This document shows positions 59,004 through 64,000 of a DNA stretch of 64,000 bases, piece by piece. The notes beneath the pieces are model-generated. The model was not told the origin of the DNA, did no database searches, and saw only the letters and a list, made by a program, of their open reading frames with translations. The first letter of the stretch is position 1. Every line of letters starts with the position of its first letter. Source of the DNA: CAZJFH01 sp964545205 (GTDB taxonomy: Bacteria; Pseudomonadota; Alphaproteobacteria; Rhodospirillales; Magnetospirillaceae); assembly GCA_964545205.1 (NCBI GenBank), contig CAZJFH010000008.1:1-64000 (forward strand), given 5' to 3'. The position numbers were made by a program, and so were the translations under genes.

Positions 59004-60071
59004 ATGCGACGCAGAGAGGTTCTGACCGGCGCCGCACTGGCGGCGGCGGTCGCGTTGCCGGTGCCGGCCATCGCCACCGGGATCCGCCGGCTCAGCATGG
59101 TCACCGACTGGCCGGACGGGCCCGGCGTACTGGCCAGCGCGCGGCGCCTGGCGCAGACCGTGGCGGAGGCGTCGCAGGGCCGTGTCGCCATTGAGGTCAC
59201 CCCGGGCGGAACGGTGGTGCGCCCGTTCGAGACGTTCGATGCCGTACAGGCGGGCATCGCCGACATGTTCCACACCCATATCGGCTATTTCGAGAACAAG
59301 ACGCCGGCCTTCCACTTCTTCTCGGGGGTGCCCTACGGCCTGACGGCCGACGAGTTGTACGCCTGGGTACGGTTCGGCGGCGGCCAGGCGCTATGGGACG
59401 AGATGGCCGGCGCGTTCGGCATCAAGCCGCTTCTGTGCTGCAGCACCGGGGCGCAAATGGGCGGCTGGTTCGTCGAGGAGATCTCGGCGGACGGGGACTT
59501 CAAGGGCCTGCGCTACCGCATGGCCGGATTGGGCGGCGAGGTTTACCGTCGCCTCGGCGCGACCGTGGTGCTGTTGCCCGGCACCGACATCGTCCAGGCG
59601 TTACGATCAGGTGCCATCGGCGCCTGCGAGTGGATCGGCCCATGGCTCGACACCGCGATGGGCCTGCACCGGGTTGCGCGCTTCTACTACTGCCCGGCAT
59701 GGAACGAGCCTGGGGCCGGGCTGGCGCTCGGCATCAACCGCCGGGTATGGGACGGGCTGGACCCGTCGGAACGCGCCCTGATCGAGGCCGCCGCGTCGGC
59801 CGAATACGCCACGTCTCTCGCCGAGTTCAACGCCAACAATGCCCTCGCCGTGGCGCAACTGCGCGCCGAGGACGCCGTCGCGTTCCGCCGGTTCGACACC
59901 GCGATGCTGAAGACCTTTGCCACGATCGCCGCCGAGGTGGTGGCCGATGCGGGGGCGGGCGATGGCATCGCGCGCAGGACCTACCGCAGCTACATCGACT
60001 TCCGCAATTCGGTTCGTGGCTGGACCGAACTGGCCGAAGGCGCCTACCTCCCTATTCGCCATCTCGGGTGA
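59004..60071 (+). CDS. TRAP-type periplasmic solute-binding protein (DctP family), orphan
   Basis: A 355-residue exported protein with a signal peptide starting MRRREVLTGAALAAAVALPV (twin-Arg-like). The body is a DctP-type fold: VTPGGTVVRPFETFDAVQAG near residue 65, FKGLRYRMAGLGGEVYRRLG near 165 and the specificity Arg in that segment. No TRAP permease genes (dctQ, dctM) are nearby. Divergent from the hybrid kinase with 48 bp between starts, it probably serves as its periplasmic ligand sensor; a transporter encoded elsewhere is the alternative. An organic acid ligand is likely for the family. Confidence 0.88.
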   Translation: MRRREVLTGAALAAAVALPVPAIATGIRRLSMVTDWPDGPGVLASARRLAQTVAEASQGRVAIEVTPGGTVVRPFETFDAVQAGIADMFHTHIGYFENKTPAFHFFSGVPYGLTADELYAWVRFGGGQALWDEMAGAFGIKPLLCCSTGAQMGGWFVEEISADGDFKGLRYRMAGLGGEVYRRLGATVVLLPGTDIVQALRSGAIGACEWIGPWLDTAMGLHRVARFYYCPAWNEPGAGLALGINRRVWDGLDPSERALIEAAASAEYATSLAEFNANNALAVAQLRAEDAVAFRRFDTAMLKTFATIAAEVVADAGAGDGIARRTYRSYIDFRNSVRGWTELAEGAYLPIRHLG

Positions 60072-60255
60072 CTACTGCTTCAGCTGCAACGCATCGTACA
60101 AGGGCCGTCCGGCGGTCCCGCTACGCGACCCTGAAAGCCGTCGCTTCCATGGGCGATGATCCCCTCACCAACCTGCCGCCCTCGCGGCAGCCTGGCTATC
60201 GGTCATCCCGGCCAACCCTGCCGGAGACCGACAGCGATCGCGTACCCCCCGAGGT

Positions 60256-62355
60256 TCAGAACCCTAGTTCCCGAATGAACAGGGCCGCCGCCGAACGAAA
60301 AAAGTCGTCCAACAGCGGTTTCGGCGCGCCGAAGAGGACAACGTTGCCGCGGTGCAAACGAGGCTGCGGCAACTGCTGCCCGGGGGCGAGGGACAGGGCC
60401 ACGCGATACCTCGCGGTCTCGGGCACCAGCCCCTGCGCTGTATCGCGCACCATGATCGCGCCGCCCGCCGTGGACGCCAGCATCGCGTCGGGCAGTACGC
60501 GCGTCGCGTCCTTGTCGATCGACTCGACCTCGAGCGCGAGTTTCTCGCCCCCGGAATGTTCAAAGTAGAATACGGCTTCGTCGCCAACCGCGATGCGGCC
60601 GATCGCAGCCTCGGGCAAATAGGTCACCACCTGCCAAGACGAGGAGTCCAGCAGGGTCGCCAACTTCTCGTTCCGGCCGACCCACTGCCCGACGTGAAGA
60701 TCGAGATCGTCGAGGAACAGGGTGCCGTCGGCGGGCGCGCGGATGATCAGGCGGTCCTTCTCGGCGTCGATGCCGACCATCTCCGCGTCGAGCCTGGCGC
60801 GGGCGGACTCGATGACTCGAATGTTCTCGCGCAGGTCAGAACTCACGCCGGCGGTCACCGATTGCCAAGTGGCGGTCGACGCCTGTACCTGTTTCTGGCT
60901 CGCTTCGAGTTCGAGATTCGGCGACTTCAGCTCGAACAGGACGGCGTCCCGGCGGACCCGCTGAGCATGGCCGATCGGCATTCCCGTCACCCGGGCCGGC
61001 TCGGGCACGATGATCGAGAAGTATCCGGCCGGCCGCAGAATACCCTGAGTATGGATGCGCGCATCCCACGGCGCGAAGCCGGCCACGACCAGCATCGCCA
61101 GAATCGCGACCAGCCCCGCCAGCCGTCCCACGCTCTTCGCACGCCGCATGCACCCGCCCCACTCGCGAACTTCTCTCCAGGCCGGCGAAAACACGAACCA
61201 CCACAACTCCACGACGGCGAGGAACGGCCCGAGCGGCTTGGGAAAAACATGGTAGACCAGAACGGCGATGCCGCTGAAGACGACAAGTCGGTACAGCCAC
61301 GTGGCGTAGGCAAAGCCGATCAGCAGCCGATGGCGCCCCTGCGGCATGCGTTCGGGGGGCTCGTCCGCCGGGGCGAACAGAACCTCTCTAAGCCGCCACC
61401 GTCCCAGCGCGAAGGCGCGCTGATGCAAATTCGGCATGCCCAGCCAGTCCATCAGGACGAAGTAGCCGTCGAAGCGCATGAAGGGCGAGGCGTTGACCAG
61501 GACCGTCGCGATCCAGGTCGCGGTCGCCAGGATGAAGGCGGCATCGCGGACCAGCCCGTCCGGCGAGACCGCCCATACCAACGTGGCCCACGCGGCGATG
61601 ATCAGCTCCGTGCAAACGCCGGCCATTCCGACGGCGAGGCGCCGGCGGTGCGACTGGAGCTTCCAGACCTCGTTGACGTCGGTATAGGCCATCGGGAACA
61701 ACACCAGGAAGGCGATCCCCATGCTCGGCACCCGGCAGCCGAAGCGCTTGGCGGTGAAGGCGTGACCCAGCTCGTGCATGACCTTGGCGAAGACCAGGGC
61801 GAGCAGGAAGCCGGCCACGCCCTGCAACGAGAAGGTATCGACGAGAGTGGCGACGAATATCTCCCACTGCCGCGACGTCTCGACCAGCCCCATGAGCAGC
61901 GCGGCCGCGGTCAGCCAAAGGAACGTGCGCGAAAACAGCGGCTCGACCCACGGCAACGCCATTCCCAGCCATCTGTCGGGCCGCCACAGCGGGATGCGGA
62001 AGAACAGGTATTTATGGAGCAACCATTCGCCCGGCCGCGACCTGCGCCGTCGTGCCTGCATGGACATCCGCGCGGTGCCTTCGGCGTCGTGGCTGCAGAC
62101 CAGTTCGTTCTCGACCAGGAAGCGCAGCACCGCGTCGATGTCGCCGCTCTCGGGCTGTATCGCGGTCTCGTCGGCGATCGCGCCGAGAATCGGTTGCGCT
62201 TTCCCGAGATGCCAGCGGGCCAGGATCTCGAACGTCAGCCAGTCGATCTGGAAGAAGGCATTGCGGGCGGGATCATGCAGCGACCAGGTCGGCGCGCCGT
62301 CAATGGTGCTCGGCCCGGGAAAGAGAGTCAGTTCCTCGCGAAGCGGCGGCAGCAT
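60256..62355 (-). CDS. Site-2-protease (M50)/HlyD fusion protein
   Basis: A 699-residue membrane protein. The N-terminus (about residues 20-90) looks like a PqqD-type winged helix. A membrane region (about 130-420) carries the M50 zinc motif His194-Glu195-Leu-Gly-His198 and the second motif Phe-Asp296-Gly, with LFPMAYTDVNE between them. A HlyD-like part (about 430-699) has the biotin/lipoyl-like strands ILRPAGYFSIIVPEPARVTG and RAPADGTLFLDDLDLHVGQWV flanking a short helical hairpin. It resembles proteins annotated as putative peptide zinc metalloproteases. Its ATG abuts the stop of the preceding gene. Confidence 0.85.
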   Translation of the reverse strand: MLPPLREELTLFPGPSTIDGAPTWSLHDPARNAFFQIDWLTFEILARWHLGKAQPILGAIADETAIQPESGDIDAVLRFLVENELVCSHDAEGTARMSMQARRRRSRPGEWLLHKYLFFRIPLWRPDRWLGMALPWVEPLFSRTFLWLTAAALLMGLVETSRQWEIFVATLVDTFSLQGVAGFLLALVFAKVMHELGHAFTAKRFGCRVPSMGIAFLVLFPMAYTDVNEVWKLQSHRRRLAVGMAGVCTELIIAAWATLVWAVSPDGLVRDAAFILATATWIATVLVNASPFMRFDGYFVLMDWLGMPNLHQRAFALGRWRLREVLFAPADEPPERMPQGRHRLLIGFAYATWLYRLVVFSGIAVLVYHVFPKPLGPFLAVVELWWFVFSPAWREVREWGGCMRRAKSVGRLAGLVAILAMLVVAGFAPWDARIHTQGILRPAGYFSIIVPEPARVTGMPIGHAQRVRRDAVLFELKSPNLELEASQKQVQASTATWQSVTAGVSSDLRENIRVIESARARLDAEMVGIDAEKDRLIIRAPADGTLFLDDLDLHVGQWVGRNEKLATLLDSSSWQVVTYLPEAAIGRIAVGDEAVFYFEHSGGEKLALEVESIDKDATRVLPDAMLASTAGGAIMVRDTAQGLVPETARYRVALSLAPGQQLPQPRLHRGNVVLFGAPKPLLDDFFRSAAALFIRELGF

Positions 62356-63735
62356 TCACGCGCCCAGCCATGAACGCAGATCGGCGAGCGGGCGGCGCAT
62401 GATCCAGTAGGCCAGGGGCACCGTTCCGCCGCTCAGCTTGGCGGTGCCCTTCAGTCCGGCACGGGCGCCGGCGTCGTCGCCGGCCAGGCTCGCGCGGACG
62501 CGGTACGCGTAATGTCCCTCGGGACGCGCAGTTGCCTCGTGCGCCAGGTAGTGCAGGTGCGCCGCCAACGGGCGCAGCGGATCCGAATTCAGGTACACGG
62601 TCACCTCCGACCCGTCCGCGAGCGGGATGGCGTTGGCCGGCGACAGCCACGCCTCGATCTCTACCGCGCCCTCGTCGGCGACCACCATCACTCGTTCTCC
62701 GGTGACCACCGGACGGCCGATCCAGCCGGTCGGGTCGTCGAACAGCACGATTCCATCCCGCGGCGCCACGACGGTGCTGCGGCTGTCGAGTTCGCGCAGG
62801 AACTCTATCTCCAGGCTCTTCTCCGCGACCTGGCCCTGGATAACGGCGAGTTGGGCGGTGCTCTCGGACTCGGAAAGGGCTTTCTGGGCGCGCAGCCGGT
62901 ATTCGGTCCGCGCCGTCTCGAGGGCGCGCTCGGCGACCAGCAGGCGGTTGCGAACGTTGGTGCGATCGAACTCGAACAGGATTTCGTCGGCTTCGACCCG
63001 CTGGTTCGGCGCAACCGCCAGCCGGTCGATGACGCCGTCGAGGGGCGCGCGAATGACGGCGGGGTTCAGCGGGATGACTTCGGCCGGGGCGAGCACGGTC
63101 AGCTCGACCGGAAACGCCAGCAGGCCCGCCATGCCCGCCAGCGCCCACATCCTTGGCCGCAACAGCCAGCGAAACGCGGACCGTTGCTCGCTCCCGCCGA
63201 GCGCCAGCCGCAGACGGCCGAGCGCGCCCCGGTCCTGCGCGTCGCAGGCATGCGCCCAGATCGCGGCCCACTCGGACAGGAACGCGAGTTCGGCTTCAGT
63301 CCAAGGCCAGTCGCGCGCCAGGAGCAGCGCGCCCCCCGCAAAGCGCCTGCCCATCGCGGGCAGCGGCAGCCATAGACCGTGCGCCGGCAGCCAATTGCCC
63401 CAGTCGCGGGCATCGGCCTCGGCAAGATCGGCCGCTGTCAGTGATCGCGGCTCGGAACCCGGCGCAGACCGCGCGAGGTGGCGGAACACCCCGCCAAGCC
63501 AATGCACGTAAGGCGCGTTGCCCTCGACCGAGACCACGCCGGACAGCCCGGCGACACCCCTGCCCTCGAGCCACAGCGCTGCTTGGCGATACGGGGCGAG
63601 CGCGTGGGTCTCGTTCACGGCAATGAAGCAGAGCTCACTCCTGCTGTTGGCCTGCCTGGCCCTGCGGCCCAGTTGGAGCAGGGTGGCAAGGGCTTGCGCC
63701 CCGGCCACCTCCCCGGTGGATGCCAGACAACTCAT
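62356..63735 (-). CDS. HlyD-family adaptor with N-terminal GAF-like region
   Basis: A 459-residue protein. The first 180 residues look like a cytoplasmic GAF-type domain (ALATLLQLGRRARQANSRSE then CFIAVNETHALAPYRQAALW). One membrane helix (about 195-215) is followed by a HlyD/membrane-fusion-protein domain: VIRAPLDGVIDRLAVAPNQR near 240, a helical hairpin, and VVAPRDGIVLFDDPTGWIGR near 320. Such adaptors link inner-membrane and outer-membrane components for export. The ATG overlaps the stop of the upstream gene (ATGA) and the downstream M50 fusion follows without a gap. Confidence 0.85.
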   Translation of the reverse strand: MSCLASTGEVAGAQALATLLQLGRRARQANSRSELCFIAVNETHALAPYRQAALWLEGRGVAGLSGVVSVEGNAPYVHWLGGVFRHLARSAPGSEPRSLTAADLAEADARDWGNWLPAHGLWLPLPAMGRRFAGGALLLARDWPWTEAELAFLSEWAAIWAHACDAQDRGALGRLRLALGGSEQRSAFRWLLRPRMWALAGMAGLLAFPVELTVLAPAEVIPLNPAVIRAPLDGVIDRLAVAPNQRVEADEILFEFDRTNVRNRLLVAERALETARTEYRLRAQKALSESESTAQLAVIQGQVAEKSLEIEFLRELDSRSTVVAPRDGIVLFDDPTGWIGRPVVTGERVMVVADEGAVEIEAWLSPANAIPLADGSEVTVYLNSDPLRPLAAHLHYLAHEATARPEGHYAYRVRASLAGDDAGARAGLKGTAKLSGGTVPLAYWIMRRPLADLRSWLGA

Positions 63736-64000
63736 GCGGTGCCGGTATGTCTCGTCGCGACGCTGGTGGCATGGCGGGCATCACGCGCGTGCTTGACCAG
63801 CAGGTCGCGTTCGGCTTTCCACGCCAGGATTCCCTGGGCCATGAACTGACTCGACAGGCCCTGCCGGCCCAGCAGCGCGGCCGATTGGTCCTGTCTGTTG
63901 CCGATGATGATGCGAATCAGCGTCTCGGCCTGGCGCCCGGCTTCGTCGCGGGCGACCACCTTGATCATCAACTCGCCCTGGAAACCGGCGGGCGGCACGC
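63732..64000 (-). CDS. C-terminal part of a probable large Ig/cadherin-like surface protein (partial)
   Basis: The frame is open to the window edge, so only the last 89 or so residues are seen. PPAGFQGELMIKVVARDEAG and then ETLIRIIIGN resemble the end of a bacterial Ig- or cadherin-like repeat, as in giant adhesins and VCBS-type proteins. A charged tail follows (QFMAQGILAWKAERDLLVKH). Its stop overlaps the adaptor start by 4 bp, so it is the preceding gene of the same operon and perhaps the exported substrate. Confidence 0.6.
   Translation of the reverse strand, partial: VPPAGFQGELMIKVVARDEAGRQAETLIRIIIGNRQDQSAALLGRQGLSSQFMAQGILAWKAERDLLVKHARDARHATSVATRHTGTA

Overview
The window reads as chromosomal DNA of a very GC-rich alphaproteobacterium, most likely of the Rhodospirillales type. 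Two gene orders support this: mfd–sdhE facing recG near the left end, and prfB–mrcA–amiC divergent from rne at 22–31 kb. Both orders are familiar in alphaproteobacteria. The assignment is an inference from gene order and base composition; there is no rRNA or marker gene here to settle it.

Layout. 0–7 kb: DNA maintenance genes (HU, Mfd, SdhE, a tautomerase, RecG). 7–13 kb: accessory enzymes, including a PEP-CTERM exported protein, a type III polyketide synthase overlapping an isoprenylcysteine-type methyltransferase, and a haloacetate-dehalogenase-like hydrolase. 13–22 kb: a DsrC-like protein, exported PRC-barrel proteins, an ABC-2 transporter, a MarR regulator, a ferritin-like protein, a hydrolase, a GNAT and an MFS transporter. 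22–31 kb: housekeeping block with prfB (complete +1 programmed frameshift site), PBP1A, an amidase and RNase E. 31–34.4 kb: a ferritin-like protein and an 886-aa acyl-CoA-synthetase-like/GNAT fusion.

34.6–42.6 kb is a sulfur oxidation region. The left arm (minus strand) is dsrE2–RHH protein–tusA–soxS-like thioredoxin. The right arm (plus strand) is soxX-Y-Z-A-B followed by a CcdA/SoxV-type thiol transporter. soxCD is absent from the window. Together with TusA, DsrE2 and the DsrC-like protein at 13 kb, this suggests that sulfane sulfur from SoxYZ is handed to a cytoplasmic relay instead of being fully oxidised by SoxCD.

A tRNA-Lys(CTT) at 45.8 kb carries a 9,056-bp integrated element bounded by a 47-bp direct repeat of the tRNA 3' end. 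It encodes a tyrosine integrase, a ColE2-type replicase/primase-like protein, a relaxase and its accessory protein with a candidate oriT, and several cargo genes of unknown role. It is best described as an integrative mobilizable element. Both ends carry the same three-copy cassette of an 8-bp motif, probably integrase arm sites.

The right end (55–64 kb) holds a putative three-component sensory system: a LuxR-type response regulator, a convergent hybrid histidine kinase, and a divergent orphan TRAP-type binding protein. The last genes are a tightly coupled operon: the tail of a protein that resembles a large Ig/cadherin-like surface protein, a HlyD-type adaptor with a long N-terminal cytoplasmic region, and an unusual site-2-protease/HlyD fusion. 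These look like a dedicated export or processing machine and are the best candidate here for a poorly described system.
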